From NCBI RefSeq assembly GCF_007833355.1, contig NZ_CP020914.1:1598047-1662046 (forward strand): a stretch of 64,000 nt of DNA, in the 5' to 3' direction. The stretch is from Denitratisoma sp. DHT3 (GTDB lineage Bacteria > Pseudomonadota > Gammaproteobacteria > Burkholderiales > Rhodocyclaceae). This document shows positions 35,776 through 44,363 of this stretch, in pieces. The position numbers and the translations under genes were made by a program. The notes beneath the pieces were generated by a model. The model worked only from the letters and a program-made list of their open reading frames with translations, was not told the DNA's origin and made no database searches. Within the stretch, counting starts at the first letter, position 1. Each line of letters begins with the position of its first letter.

Positions 35776-36465
35776 ATGAATCTGCACAAGTTCTTCTTCG
35801 GCATCTATCCCTACATCGTGCTGACCGTGTTCCTGGTCGGCAGCTGGATCCGCTACGACCACGAGCAATACACCTGGAAGACGGACTCCTCGATGTTGCT
35901 CTCCAAGGCCTGGACCCTGCTGGCCAACAACCTGTTCCACATCGGCATCCTGTCGATCTTTCTCGGCCACTTCGCCGGCATGGTGCTGCCCCATGCCCTT
36001 TGGACGGGTCTCGGCATCAGCGACCTCCAGCACCAGTGGATCGCCATCGTCGCCGGTTCGGTGTTCGGCCTGATGTGCCTGATCGGCGGCGGCATCCTGG
36101 CCCTGCGCCGGGTGTTCAACCGCCGGGTCCGTGCCGCCTCGCGCTTCATGGACATCTTCGTGCTGTTCTGGCTGCTGGCCACGTTGCTGCTGGGGCTGTC
36201 CACCATCCCCACCTCGATCGGCCACGCCAGCCATGGCGACCCCGCCGTGATGCTGCAGCTGACCGCCTGGGTGCAGAGCGTGCTGACGCTGAACGCACAG
36301 CCGGAATTGCTGGAGTCCGTGAATACGGTGTATCGGATACACTTGGTGTTCGGCATGACCGTGTTCCTGATCTTCCCGGTCTCCCGTCTGGTGCATATCT
36401 GGACCGCGCCCTTCAACTACCTGGGCCGCGCCTATCAGATCGTCCGTACCAAGCGCAGTCTCTAA
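35776..36465 (+). CDS. narI: Respiratory nitrate reductase gamma subunit (cytochrome b)
   Basis: 229 aa with five hydrophobic segments, the size of E. coli NarI. Haem ligand candidates are His55 and His65 (NNLFHIGILSIFLGHFAG) and two C-terminal histidines (YRIHLVFGM and SRLVHIWTAPFNYL). It anchors NarGH to the inner membrane and oxidises quinol on the periplasmic side, generating proton motive force. An inverted repeat at 36473-36499 separates it from narX. Confidence 0.97.
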   Translation: MNLHKFFFGIYPYIVLTVFLVGSWIRYDHEQYTWKTDSSMLLSKAWTLLANNLFHIGILSIFLGHFAGMVLPHALWTGLGISDLQHQWIAIVAGSVFGLMCLIGGGILALRRVFNRRVRAASRFMDIFVLFWLLATLLLGLSTIPTSIGHASHGDPAVMLQLTAWVQSVLTLNAQPELLESVNTVYRIHLVFGMTVFLIFPVSRLVHIWTAPFNYLGRAYQIVRTKRSL

Positions 36466-36472
36466 CCTTTCC

Positions 36473-36499
36473 GGGGCCACGTTCTCCGGATGTGGCCCC
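36473..36499 (+). other. Hairpin between narI and narX
   Basis: GGGGCCAC (36473-36480) pairs perfectly with GTGGCCCC (36492-36499) around an 11-base loop. There is no T-run, so it is more likely a partial attenuator or RNA-stability element than a full terminator. It covers the farthest upstream ATG of narX (36490), which argues for a downstream start. Confidence 0.5.
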
Positions 36500-36513
36500 T
36501 CCCGGGGCTGAAA

Positions 36514-38457
36514 ATGATGATGGCGAATAAGCTGAGCCTCTCGACCAAGATTTTCGGCATTCTCGGAATTTTTTTCCTGGTTGCGCTGATTGCGATCGGC
36601 CTCACGCTTCATGCCTCCTGGCGCCTGGAAGGTGTTGCCGCCGCGATCAACGACATGGGCAGCCAGCGCATGCGCACCGAACGCCTGGCCTTTTTGCTTT
36701 CCGCCATCGACCAACGCCTGCCGGCCATCACCGAGGTCGCGGCCGCCGCTGAAATCGACCGGCTGGAGCGGGTGCAGAAAGCCCTCGAAACCGGCGACTC
36801 GCGCCGCCCCATGTTCCTGCCGGAACAGCTGGGCATCCATCGCGCCGCCTCCGATCTCCATGACCGCTGGCGCCGCCACGTCCGCCCCCTGCTGGCGGAG
36901 TTCCTGTCCACCTCGGATGCCGATCGACGCCACGCCATCGTCCAGGAATACGCGCTGCGGGCGGACAGTTTCATCCGGGAGATCAACCAGCTGATCGACC
37001 TGATGGAGCGCAACTATGCCGACAGCACCAATCTGCTGCGCGCCTATCAGGTCATGCTGGTGCTGCTTGCCGTGATCGGCACCAGCATCCTGACCCTCTA
37101 TTCGCTGATTCTCATCGTCCGCCCGATGCGGGCGCTGCAGGAGGGCATCCAACGCATGACCGCGGACGATTTCTCCGTCCGCCTCCGGGTCGAGTCCAAC
37201 GACGAGTTCGGTGAACTCGCCAACGGCTTCAACCTGATGGCCAACCACTTGCAGGACCTGTACCAGACCCTGGAGCAGCGGGTCGAGAGCAAAACCCAGA
37301 GCCTGGAGGAAAAGAACCAGGAACTGGCGACGCTCTACGAGATCACCGCCTTCCTCAACGAGCCCATGTCCACCGAGGCCCTCTGCAACGGCTTCCTGCA
37401 CCGCACCCTGCGCGCCATCGGCGCCGACGGCGGCACGCTGCGGCTTTACGCCGAGAAGGACCAGGAACTGTACCTCCTCGCCCACGAGGGCGTTTCCAAC
37501 GAATTCGCCCAGCGCGAAGCCAGCCTGCAGTGCGGCGAGTGCGTCTGCGGCGAGGCGGTCAGCATCGACGGCAGCATCGAGACCGACGTCCGCGAGGCGG
37601 CGGCCAGGCTGCCCCTGGCCTATTGCAAGCAGGAGGGTATCCGCACGGTGGCGGCCTTCCCCATCGTCTATGATCGTCGGGTCATCGGCGTCTACACCTT
37701 GATGTTCCGCCTGCCCCGCAAGCTGACGCCTTCCGAGCGGCATCTGCTGGAGACCCTGGGTCAGAACCTCGCGGTGACCGTGGAGAACCAGCGCCTCCAG
37801 GCCAGCGAAAAGGAACTGGCGGTCGCGGGAGAGCGCAACCTGATGGCCCAGGAGTTGCACGACTCCATCGCCCAGGGGCTGGCCTTTCTCAACATCCAGA
37901 TCCAGTTGATGAGCGAATCGCTCCGGCAGGGCAAGCAGGAGGAGGCGCGCGAGACCCTGGCGCGCATCCGCGAGGGCGTGCAGGAAAGCTACGACGACGT
38001 GCGGGAGCTGCTGGTGCACTTCCGCACCCGGGTGGAGCCCGAGGGGCTGGATACGGCCGTCGCCAAGGTCCTGAAGAAACTGGAGGCGCAAAGCGGCATC
38101 GCCACCACCCTGGTGGTCAGCGGCAAGGGGCTGTCCCTGCCCCACGACGAAGAGTCCCAGGCCCTGCACATCATCCAGGAAGCCCTGTCCAACGCCCGCA
38201 AACACTCCGGCGCCAAGTCCCTGGAGGTCCGCCTCGAACGCCAGCCGGAAAAACTGACCGTCACCATCACCGATGACGGCCGCGGTTTCTCGCCGGAGAG
38301 GGAAACCGACCCGCTGACGGAGCATCAGCATGTCGGCCTGAAGATCATGCAGGAGCGGGCGCAGCGCATCGGCGGCGTCTGCCAGGTACACTCGGTCCCC
38401 GGCAAGGGAACCACGGTGATGCTAACCTTGCCGCCCATCACCGCCAGGCCCCTTTGA
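36514..38457 (+). CDS. narX: Nitrate/nitrite sensor histidine kinase NarX
   Basis: 647 aa from ATG 36514; ATG codons at 36490, 36517 and 36520 are also possible. An N-terminal transmembrane helix (ILGIFFLVALIAIGLTL) is followed by the nitrate-binding P-box (NDMGSQRMRTERLAF, ~residues 46-60) in a PilJ-type periplasmic four-helix domain. A second transmembrane helix, a HAMP domain (IVRPMRALQEGIQRMTADDF), a GAF-like domain (~285-430) and a HisKA_3 kinase follow, with His449 in ELHDSIAQGLAFL and HATPase_c (ALSNARKHSGA, DDGRGFSPE). The GAF region holds a Cys-x2-Cys-x-Cys cluster (QCGECVCGEAV). It should phosphorylate NarL when nitrate is present. The locus narXL following narGHJI is common in betaproteobacteria. 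Confidence 0.93.
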   Translation: MMMANKLSLSTKIFGILGIFFLVALIAIGLTLHASWRLEGVAAAINDMGSQRMRTERLAFLLSAIDQRLPAITEVAAAAEIDRLERVQKALETGDSRRPMFLPEQLGIHRAASDLHDRWRRHVRPLLAEFLSTSDADRRHAIVQEYALRADSFIREINQLIDLMERNYADSTNLLRAYQVMLVLLAVIGTSILTLYSLILIVRPMRALQEGIQRMTADDFSVRLRVESNDEFGELANGFNLMANHLQDLYQTLEQRVESKTQSLEEKNQELATLYEITAFLNEPMSTEALCNGFLHRTLRAIGADGGTLRLYAEKDQELYLLAHEGVSNEFAQREASLQCGECVCGEAVSIDGSIETDVREAAARLPLAYCKQEGIRTVAAFPIVYDRRVIGVYTLMFRLPRKLTPSERHLLETLGQNLAVTVENQRLQASEKELAVAGERNLMAQELHDSIAQGLAFLNIQIQLMSESLRQGKQEEARETLARIREGVQESYDDVRELLVHFRTRVEPEGLDTAVAKVLKKLEAQSGIATTLVVSGKGLSLPHDEESQALHIIQEALSNARKHSGAKSLEVRLERQPEKLTVTITDDGRGFSPERETDPLTEHQHVGLKIMQERAQRIGGVCQVHSVPGKGTTVMLTLPPITARPL

Positions 38458-38468
38458 ATCCGAGCGCC

Positions 38469-39158
38469 ATGCCCCAGCCGATCCGTGTCCTGATCGTCGA
38501 CGATCACACCCTGTTCCGCAGCGGTATCAAGTCGCTGCTCCAGCGCCATGAGGAGTTCGAAATCGTCGGCGAGGCCGGGGACGGACTGGAGGGGGTCAAA
38601 CGGGCAAAATCCCTCAAGCCCGAGGTCGTGCTGCTGGATCTGCACATGCCGGGCATGTCGGGACTGGAGGCGGTGCGCATCATCAGCGAGGACGTGCCCG
38701 ACGCGCGGGTGCTGATGCTGACCGTCTCCGAGGACGAGGAGGACCTGCTGCAGACCCTGCGTTCAGGCGCCGCCGGCTATCTGCTGAAGAACGTCGAAAC
38801 CGAGTTCCTGATCGACGCCATCCGCCGCGCCGCCGGAGGCGAGTCGGTGGTGGCCCAGCAGATGATGAGCAAGCTGATCCATGGCGTGCGCGGGTCGCCC
38901 TCGCAGACGGCCCACGAGCAGGGCGGCGAACCTGCCGCCAAGCCGGAAGTCGAGCGACTGTCGCCGCGCGAAAAGGAAATCCTCGGTTGTCTGGCCCGCG
39001 GGGAAAGCAACAAGGAAATCGCCCGCCTGCTCGACGTGGCGGAAAGCACCGTCAAGATCCACGTGCAGAGCATTCTGCGCAAGCTCAACCTGACCAGCCG
39101 GGTTCAGGCGGCGGTCTATGCCGTGGAACACGGGATCGTGCCGGCGGACAACGGCTGA
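38469..39158 (+). CDS. narL: Nitrate/nitrite response regulator NarL
   Basis: 229 aa from ATG 38469 (MPQPIRVLIVDDHTLF); a TTG at 38454 overlapping the narX stop is an alternative. The receiver domain has the acidic pair in IVDDH and the phosphoacceptor Asp57 in VVLLDLHMPG. The C-terminal LuxR-type helix-turn-helix is LSPREKEILGCLARGESNKE and STVKIHVQSILRKLNL. It should activate the nar genes on nitrate. No clear TACYYMT heptamers were spotted upstream of narK1, so its local targets are not obvious. Confidence 0.93.
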   Translation: MPQPIRVLIVDDHTLFRSGIKSLLQRHEEFEIVGEAGDGLEGVKRAKSLKPEVVLLDLHMPGMSGLEAVRIISEDVPDARVLMLTVSEDEEDLLQTLRSGAAGYLLKNVETEFLIDAIRRAAGGESVVAQQMMSKLIHGVRGSPSQTAHEQGGEPAAKPEVERLSPREKEILGCLARGESNKEIARLLDVAESTVKIHVQSILRKLNLTSRVQAAVYAVEHGIVPADNG

Positions 39159-39160
39159 GC

Positions 39161-39177
39161 CCGGACCGCCGGTCCGG
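39161..39177 (+). terminator. Hairpin after narL
   Basis: CCGGACC (39161-39167), GCC loop, GGTCCGG (39171-39177): a perfect 7-bp stem two bases after the narL stop. No T-run follows, so termination would need Rho or be partial. Confidence 0.45.
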
Positions 39178-39283
39178 CGCGCTTGAGCGACCGCCCCACG
39201 GCGGACGATGGCGCGGGAAACATGCCGTTGCAAAACCCGATTGAACTCCCATGGCCCGCCCCCATCTACCGGATTACTCATGT

Positions 39284-39296
39284 GTAGCGTAGCGAG
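39284..39296 (-). repeat. Partial REP-like core
   Basis: GTAGCGTAGCGAG on the plus strand reads CTCGCTACGCTAC on the minus strand, matching 11 bases of the core at 19437-19450. The GC hairpin half seen in the other copies is absent here. It lies 10 bp before a small hypothetical gene. Confidence 0.35.
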
Positions 39297-39305
39297 GGCC
39301 ATGGC

Positions 39306-39497
39306 ATGAATCGGTATCCGACTCTGATTGAAATCCTGAATCCCCAACATTTCCCCGATGACCCCGTCCGCGCCAGGGCGACCAGAACCGTGATCCAGGC
39401 GGAGGAGGACAAGTTCGAACTGGCGGAGCGGGAAAGGAGCGCCGCCCAGGACCGCGAGCGGCAACTTGCGGGATGCGTCCGGCGCATGACCAACTAG
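39306..39497 (+). CDS. Small hypothetical protein
   Basis: 63 aa, charged and probably helical at its C-terminal half (VIQAEEDKFELAERERSAAQ, then DRERQLAGCVRRM). No signal peptide, membrane segment or recognised domain. I do not recognise the family. It is followed after 10 bp by another small gene on the same strand, so the two may form a pair. The ribosome site is weak, which leaves some doubt that it is translated. Confidence 0.5.
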   Translation: MNRYPTLIEILNPQHFPDDPVRARATRTVIQAEEDKFELAERERSAAQDRERQLAGCVRRMTN

Positions 39498-39507
39498 GCA
39501 CGCGATC

Positions 39508-39894
39508 ATGATTCCCGTCATGATCGATCTGCTCGCCGATTTCTACCAGTCCGGGAATTTCGTTCAGATGGAGACGATCGCGCGCAGCCTCCTCGTCGCC
39601 ATCCCCGACGACATCGTCGCCCTCCAGTTTCTCGGTCTCTCCCTCTACCTGATGGGGCGAAAGGAGAGCGCATATCGCGCGTTCAGGCGGGGCGCCGTCA
39701 ATGCCGCGGCCCCGGCCGCGACCACGATCGAGCCTGCGGCGGCGATCAGCTACCGGGAAGCGACGAAACCGGGGACCGCGCTGGCGGATGGCTGGGACAA
39801 GATTTCCCGGATCCTGCGCAGCCTCGGCCTCCACAAGCCGGCGCGGTCGGCCCTGGCCGCCGCGCGGGCGGCACGCCGGCTGGGCGGAGGGTGA
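39508..39894 (+). CDS. Small TPR-like protein of unknown function
   Basis: 128 aa. Residues ~5-60 (LLADFYQSGNFVQMETIARS and VALQFLGLSLYLMGRKESAY) have the helix-turn-helix spacing and small/large residue pattern of one to two tetratricopeptide repeats, so a protein-binding role is plausible. The second half is Ala-rich (AAAPAATTIEPAAAIS) and then helical. No signal peptide. It sits between narL and the convergent copper ATPase gene with only 10 bp between stops. Function unknown. Confidence 0.6.
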   Translation: MIPVMIDLLADFYQSGNFVQMETIARSLLVAIPDDIVALQFLGLSLYLMGRKESAYRAFRRGAVNAAAPAATTIEPAAAISYREATKPGTALADGWDKISRILRSLGLHKPARSALAAARAARRLGGG

Positions 39895-39904
39895 CGGGTG
39901 CGGC

Positions 39905-42136
39905 CTACTGGCGGCCACCCGGCCGCCAGCGGCGCAGCAAGAGGGAATTGCTGACCACGGAAACCGAGCTCATCGCCATTGCCGCGCCGGCGATCACCGG
40001 GTTGAGCATTCCGAAGGCGGCCAGCGGCAGGCCGAGGATGTTGTAGATGAAGGCGAAGAACAGATTCTGGCGAATCTTGGCCAGCGTCGCCCGCGACAGC
40101 GCGATGGCGTCCGCCACGCTGTTCAGGTCGTCGCGCATCAGGGTCACGTCCGCCGCCTCCAGGGCCACGTCGGCACCGGCGCCCATGGCGAAGCTGACGT
40201 CGGCCGTGGCCAGCGCCGGCGCATCGTTGATGCCATCTCCGACCATGCCGACGGTGCCGCCCTCCTTGAGCCGGGTCACGACGGCCGCCTTGTCCGCCGG
40301 CAGGATGCCGGCCCGGTAGTCCGCGATGCCGGCGGCACCCGCCACCGCCGCCGCCGTCGCCGCGTTGTCGCCCGTCAGCATCACAACATCGACGCCCATC
40401 GCGTTCAGGCGCTCGACGGCGCGCGCCGATCCGGGCCGCAACGGGTCGGCAATACCGATCAGGCCGATCGCGATGCCGTCCCGTGCCACGGCGACCACCG
40501 AATTGCCGGCGGCCGCCAGTGCCGCGACGCCATCCCGGTCCACCGCGATCCCCTGCTCTTCCAGCCAGGCCGGCGACCCGGCCAGGACTTGCAGGCCGCC
40601 CTGCCCCACCGTAGCCGCGTCAGCCGCCTCCAGCGTGCCGCGCAAGCCGCGTCCCGGCAGGTTTTCGACTTCTCGCGGCAGGCTCGGCGCCAGGGCGGCT
40701 GCCTGGGCATGACTGACGATGGCCGCGGCCAGGGGATGGCTCGATCCCTGTTCGAGGCTGGCGCACAGACGCAGCACCGTTTCGGCGTCAGTCCCGGCCA
40801 GCGGCAGCACCCGGGTCACCGTCGGCTGCCCGAGGGTCAGCGTGCCGGTCTTGTCCACCGCCAGTGTCTTCAGGCGGCCGGCCAACTCGAGCGCCTCGGC
40901 GTTGCGGATCAGGATGCCGGCCTGGGCGCCGAGCCCGGTGCCGACCATGATCGCCGTCGGTGTCGCCAGCCCCAGGGCGCAGGGACAGGCGATCACCAGT
41001 ACGGCGACGGCATTGATCAGGGCGGCGGAAAAATCGCCGGCGAACAACCACCAGCCGCCGAAGGTGGCGAGGGCGATGAGGCAGACGGCGGGCACGAACA
41101 CGCCCGCCACTCGATCGGCCAGGCGCTGGATCGGCGCTTTCGAGCCCTGCGCCGCTTCCACCAGGCGGATGATGCCGGCCAGCAGGGTGTGGGCACCGAC
41201 GCCGGTGGCCCGGCAGCGCAGCATGCCGGCGCCGTTGACGGTGGCCGCATACACCGGGGCTCCCGGTCCCTTGGCCACGGGGCGGCTCTCGCCGGTCAGC
41301 ATCGCCTCGTCCAGATGCGAATCGCCGGCCACGATCTCGCCATCCACGGGGAAGCTGTCGCCGGGGCGCACCAGGAAGATGTCGCCGGGGATCATCCGCG
41401 CCACCGCGATCTCCTCCCATTGCCCATCGCGCTCGACCCGCGCGGTCTGCGGCTGGAGCCGGATCAGGGCCTCGATCGCCGCCGAACTGCGTGCCTTGGC
41501 GCGGGCCTCGAGAATCTTGCCGAGCAGCACCAGGGTGATGATGACGGCGGAGGCCTCGAAATAGACATGCTGCTGCGTCAGACCGGCCAGGGTCACCACG
41601 GCGCCGTAGCACCAGGCCATCGACGTCCCCAGGGCCACCAGCACGTCCATGTTGCCGCCCCCGCCGCGCAGCGCATGGTAGGCCCCCAGGTAGAAGCGGC
41701 CACCGATCCAGAACTGCACCGGCGTGGCCAGCAGCAGTTGCAGCCAGCGCGGCAGCCACTCCTCGTGGCCGTCGCCGCCGAACATCAGGAACATCTGCGC
41801 GACCAGCGGCAGGGTCAACAGGGCGGAGAACCAGAACCGCCGCAACTCCTCCCGATACAGGGCGAGACGTTGGGCTTTCTCGGCCTCCCGGCTATCGGCG
41901 CTGGAGAGGGTGGCCCGATAGCGTCCCAGACCATTCACCGCGGCGACCAGATCCATCGGTGTCGCAAGGTCGGGCCGATACCGCACATGGGCCCGCTCGC
42001 TGGCGAAATTGACCACGGCCTCGACTCCGGTCAGATCGTTCAAGGCCTTTTCCACCCGTGCCGCACAGTTGGCGCAGGTCATGCCGGTGAGCGCCAGTTC
42101 GACGGTAGCGGCCGGTATTCCGGATTCTGTTTTCAT
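39905..42136 (-). CDS. copA: Cu(I)-translocating P1B-type ATPase
   Basis: 743 aa from ATG 42136, which overlaps the stop of the upstream gene (ATGA). One N-terminal heavy-metal domain has GMTCANCAARVEKAL (Cys21, Cys24). The core has LTGESRPV, the ion-binding ACPCALG in TM6, DKTGTLT with the phosphorylated Asp, SSHPLA and GDGINDAPAL. TM7-8 carry YN and MSSVSVVSNSL, the P1B-1 (Cu+) pattern. It exports Cu(I) across the inner membrane. Pairing with a SafE-type gene next to hemN and fnr resembles CcoI/FixI-CcoS neighbourhoods, so it may supply copper for cbb3 oxidase rather than resistance; sequence alone does not decide. Confidence 0.93.
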   Translation of the reverse strand: MKTESGIPAATVELALTGMTCANCAARVEKALNDLTGVEAVVNFASERAHVRYRPDLATPMDLVAAVNGLGRYRATLSSADSREAEKAQRLALYREELRRFWFSALLTLPLVAQMFLMFGGDGHEEWLPRWLQLLLATPVQFWIGGRFYLGAYHALRGGGGNMDVLVALGTSMAWCYGAVVTLAGLTQQHVYFEASAVIITLVLLGKILEARAKARSSAAIEALIRLQPQTARVERDGQWEEIAVARMIPGDIFLVRPGDSFPVDGEIVAGDSHLDEAMLTGESRPVAKGPGAPVYAATVNGAGMLRCRATGVGAHTLLAGIIRLVEAAQGSKAPIQRLADRVAGVFVPAVCLIALATFGGWWLFAGDFSAALINAVAVLVIACPCALGLATPTAIMVGTGLGAQAGILIRNAEALELAGRLKTLAVDKTGTLTLGQPTVTRVLPLAGTDAETVLRLCASLEQGSSHPLAAAIVSHAQAAALAPSLPREVENLPGRGLRGTLEAADAATVGQGGLQVLAGSPAWLEEQGIAVDRDGVAALAAAGNSVVAVARDGIAIGLIGIADPLRPGSARAVERLNAMGVDVVMLTGDNAATAAAVAGAAGIADYRAGILPADKAAVVTRLKEGGTVGMVGDGINDAPALATADVSFAMGAGADVALEAADVTLMRDDLNSVADAIALSRATLAKIRQNLFFAFIYNILGLPLAAFGMLNPVIAGAAMAMSSVSVVSNSLLLRRWRPGGRQ

Positions 42137-42840
42137 ACGTGACAGACGATTCCTTGCCACAATCGCCCCCCGAGTGTCGAAGCGTTGAACAGCCCGAAGA
42201 CACCGAATCCCAGGACCAGCAGACCGGCGCCCAGGCGCACCGCGCGCACCTGGGTCAGGCGACGGAAGCGGGCCAGCAGCAGACCCGCCAGCAACAGATT
42301 GGGCAGAGTGCCAAGTCCGAACGCCAGCATGATGGTGGCGCCCCGCAGGGGAGCCCCCGACAGCAGGGCCGCGGTGAGGACGCTATACACCATGCCGCAC
42401 GGCAGCCAGCCCCAGAGCAGGCCGAGGGGATAGGCCCGGGCCACGGAGCGGACCGGCAGAAAGCGGCGGGTCAGGGGCTGCACGCGGCGCCAGAGGTGCT
42501 GCCCGGCTCGCTCCACGAAGGCCAGCACGCCGGTCATGCCGCTGAGGTAGAGCCCCATCGCGATCAGCATCAGATTGGCCGCGACGTACAGTCCCATCTG
42601 GACCGGCAGCAGGTCGTTGAGCAGCAGGCCGACGCTGCCCAGGGCGCCCATCAGCGCCCCGGCCACGCAGTAGCTGGTGATCCGGCCCAGATTGTAGGCC
42701 AGATGCAGGGGCCAGGCGGGACGCTGGCCGGGCAACTGGATCGTCAAGGCGGAGACGATGCCGCCGCACATGCCCGCGCAGTGGACGCCGCCCAAGAGAC
42801 CGATCAGGAAGACTGCCAGATGGCCCGAATCAGGCACCAC
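42133..42840 (-). CDS. Sulfite exporter TauE/SafE-type membrane protein
   Basis: 235 aa from a GTG at 42840 (a second GTG follows). Six hydrophobic segments. Two conserved Cys-containing motifs, GGVHCAGMCGGIVSAL near the N-terminus and GLLWGWLPCGMVYSVL in the middle, define the DsbD-like/UreH-type subgroup annotated as sulfite exporter TauE/SafE. In proteobacteria this subgroup is often beside copper ATPases and cbb3 oxidase assembly genes, where a role in copper or haem-copper oxidase maturation has been suggested. It overlaps copA by four bases and is surely co-translated with it. The annotation name should not be read as sulfite export. Confidence 0.8.
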   Translation of the reverse strand: MVPDSGHLAVFLIGLLGGVHCAGMCGGIVSALTIQLPGQRPAWPLHLAYNLGRITSYCVAGALMGALGSVGLLLNDLLPVQMGLYVAANLMLIAMGLYLSGMTGVLAFVERAGQHLWRRVQPLTRRFLPVRSVARAYPLGLLWGWLPCGMVYSVLTAALLSGAPLRGATIMLAFGLGTLPNLLLAGLLLARFRRLTQVRAVRLGAGLLVLGFGVFGLFNASTLGGRLWQGIVCHV

Positions 42841-42878
42841 GAATTCTCATCCAAAGGTGGAAAACGGCAAGCATAACA

Positions 42879-42900
42879 GCAGCGGCGCCGGCACCGCTGC
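42879..42900 (-). terminator. Hairpin downstream of hemN
   Basis: GCAGCGG (42879-42885) and CCGCTGC (42894-42900) form a perfect 7-bp stem with an 8-base loop, 10 bp after the hemN stop on the minus strand. The T-tail is poor, so it may leak into the SafE-copA pair. Confidence 0.35.
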
Positions 42901-42909
42901 CGGCCGCGC

Positions 42910-44298
42910 TCAGATCACCTTGGAGTAGCGCGCCTTTTCCCGGCCCAAGCGCAGATAGCGATCGAACACCATGGCGATGTTGCGCGCCAACATGCGGCCC
43001 TTGGGCAGCACGGTGATCCATTGTTCGCCCACCTCCAGCAGTTCGGCCTCCTCCATTTCCCGCAGGTCGGCGAGTTCGTCGGCGAAGTAGGACTTGAAGT
43101 CGATCAGATGGGCGATCTCGATGGATTCGATCGAAATCTGGAACTGGCACATCAGGGCCTGGATGATGGAACGGCGCAGAAGGTCGTCCGCCGTCAGCTC
43201 GATGCCGCGCATCACCGGCAGCACGCCACGGTCCAGGGAATCGTAATACTCGTCCAGGGTACGCACGTTCTGGCTGTAGGTCGGGCCGACCTTGCCGATG
43301 GCGGACACCCCGAAGGCCAGCAAATCGGCCTCGGCATGCGTCGAATAGCCCTGAAAGTTGCGATGCAGACGACCGCCGCGCTGGGCCACCGCCAGTTCGT
43401 CCTCGGGTTTGGCGAAGTGATCCATGCCGATGAAGACGTAGCCCGCCTCGGTCAAACGGCGGATCGCCAGTTGCAGGATCTGCAGCTTGGCGTCCGGCGA
43501 AGGCAGATCCGACTCCAGGATGCGCCGCTGGGGCTTCATCAAACCGGGCAGGTGGGCATAGTTGTAAATGGAAAGACGGTCCGGCGAGAGCTTGAGTGCC
43601 TCGTCCAGGGTGTGGTTGAAACTGATCACGTTCTGCTTGGGCAGGCCGTAGATCAGGTCCATGGAGATCGACTGGAAACCGAATTCGCGCGCCGAATCCA
43701 TCACCAGCTTGGTTTCCTCCAGGGACTGAATGCGGTTGACGGCCTTCTGCACCGCGGGCTCGAAATCCTGCACTCCGATACTCATGCGGTTGAAGCCCAG
43801 TTCCGCCAGCAGCTTGACCGTCGCCCGGTCCACCTTGCGCGGATCGACCTCGATCGAATATTCCCCATTGGGCAGCAGGCGGAAATGGCTGCGGATCAGA
43901 TCCATCAGCCGGGTCATTTCCTCATGGGACAGGAAGGTGGGCGTACCGCCGCCCCAGTGCAGCTGCACCACGTCCCGCCCCCCCTCCAGGGCCTCGGCCT
44001 GCATCGCCAGCTCGCGCCCCAAGTACTTTATGTACTTGGCCGAACGGCCGTGATCCTTGGTGATGATCTTGTTGCAGGCGCAGTAGTAGCAAATGGTATT
44101 GCAGAAAGGGAGGTGTACGTATAATGACAGCGGTCGACAAGCTCCCTCCACCGTCCTCCGTCCCAGCCAGGATTTGTAGGTTGTCGCGTCGAATGCCTCG
44201 ACGAAACGGTCTGCAGTGGGATAGGAGGTGTAGCGGGGGCCGTTGACGTCAAACCGTTTGATAAGCTGCGGGTCAAAGACAAATTCTTGGAATTGCAT
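42910..44298 (-). CDS. hemN: Oxygen-independent coproporphyrinogen III oxidase
   Basis: 462 aa, full HemN length, distinct from shorter HemW. The start RYTSYPTADRF is typical of HemN. The cluster motif CNTICYYCAC gives Cys66, Cys70, Cys73 with the extra Cys75 that marks true HemN. GGGTPTFL (SAM binding), IEVDPRKV and SIGVQDFEPAVQKAVNRIQ follow. It decarboxylates coproporphyrinogen III anaerobically, supplying haem for NarI and oxidases at low oxygen. It is divergent from fnr with a near-consensus FNR box 52 bp upstream of its start, so FNR control is likely. Confidence 0.97.
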   Translation of the reverse strand: MQFQEFVFDPQLIKRFDVNGPRYTSYPTADRFVEAFDATTYKSWLGRRTVEGACRPLSLYVHLPFCNTICYYCACNKIITKDHGRSAKYIKYLGRELAMQAEALEGGRDVVQLHWGGGTPTFLSHEEMTRLMDLIRSHFRLLPNGEYSIEVDPRKVDRATVKLLAELGFNRMSIGVQDFEPAVQKAVNRIQSLEETKLVMDSAREFGFQSISMDLIYGLPKQNVISFNHTLDEALKLSPDRLSIYNYAHLPGLMKPQRRILESDLPSPDAKLQILQLAIRRLTEAGYVFIGMDHFAKPEDELAVAQRGGRLHRNFQGYSTHAEADLLAFGVSAIGKVGPTYSQNVRTLDEYYDSLDRGVLPVMRGIELTADDLLRRSIIQALMCQFQISIESIEIAHLIDFKSYFADELADLREMEEAELLEVGEQWITVLPKGRMLARNIAMVFDRYLRLGREKARYSKVI

Positions 44299-44349
44299 GA
44301 TCGGAGTCCAACGAATGGCTCAGGATGCCGTGAAATAGCGATAATCATA

Positions 44350-44363
44350 TTGACGCAAATCAA
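44350..44363. promoter_or_regulatory. FNR/ANR box between hemN and fnr
   Basis: TTGAC-GCAA-ATCAA matches the FNR consensus TTGAT-N4-ATCAA at nine of ten positions. Its centre lies 58 bp upstream of the hemN ATG, allowing a class II position (-41.5) with a short leader, and ends 12 bp before the fnr ATG, where binding would block fnr transcription. This arrangement suggests activation of hemN and autorepression of fnr. Confidence 0.8.

Noticed and set aside
35071..38391. An open frame of about 1100 codons antisense to narJ-narI-narX
   Set aside because: Same codon-bias artefact; it crosses three real genes and their gaps and has no recognisable domain.
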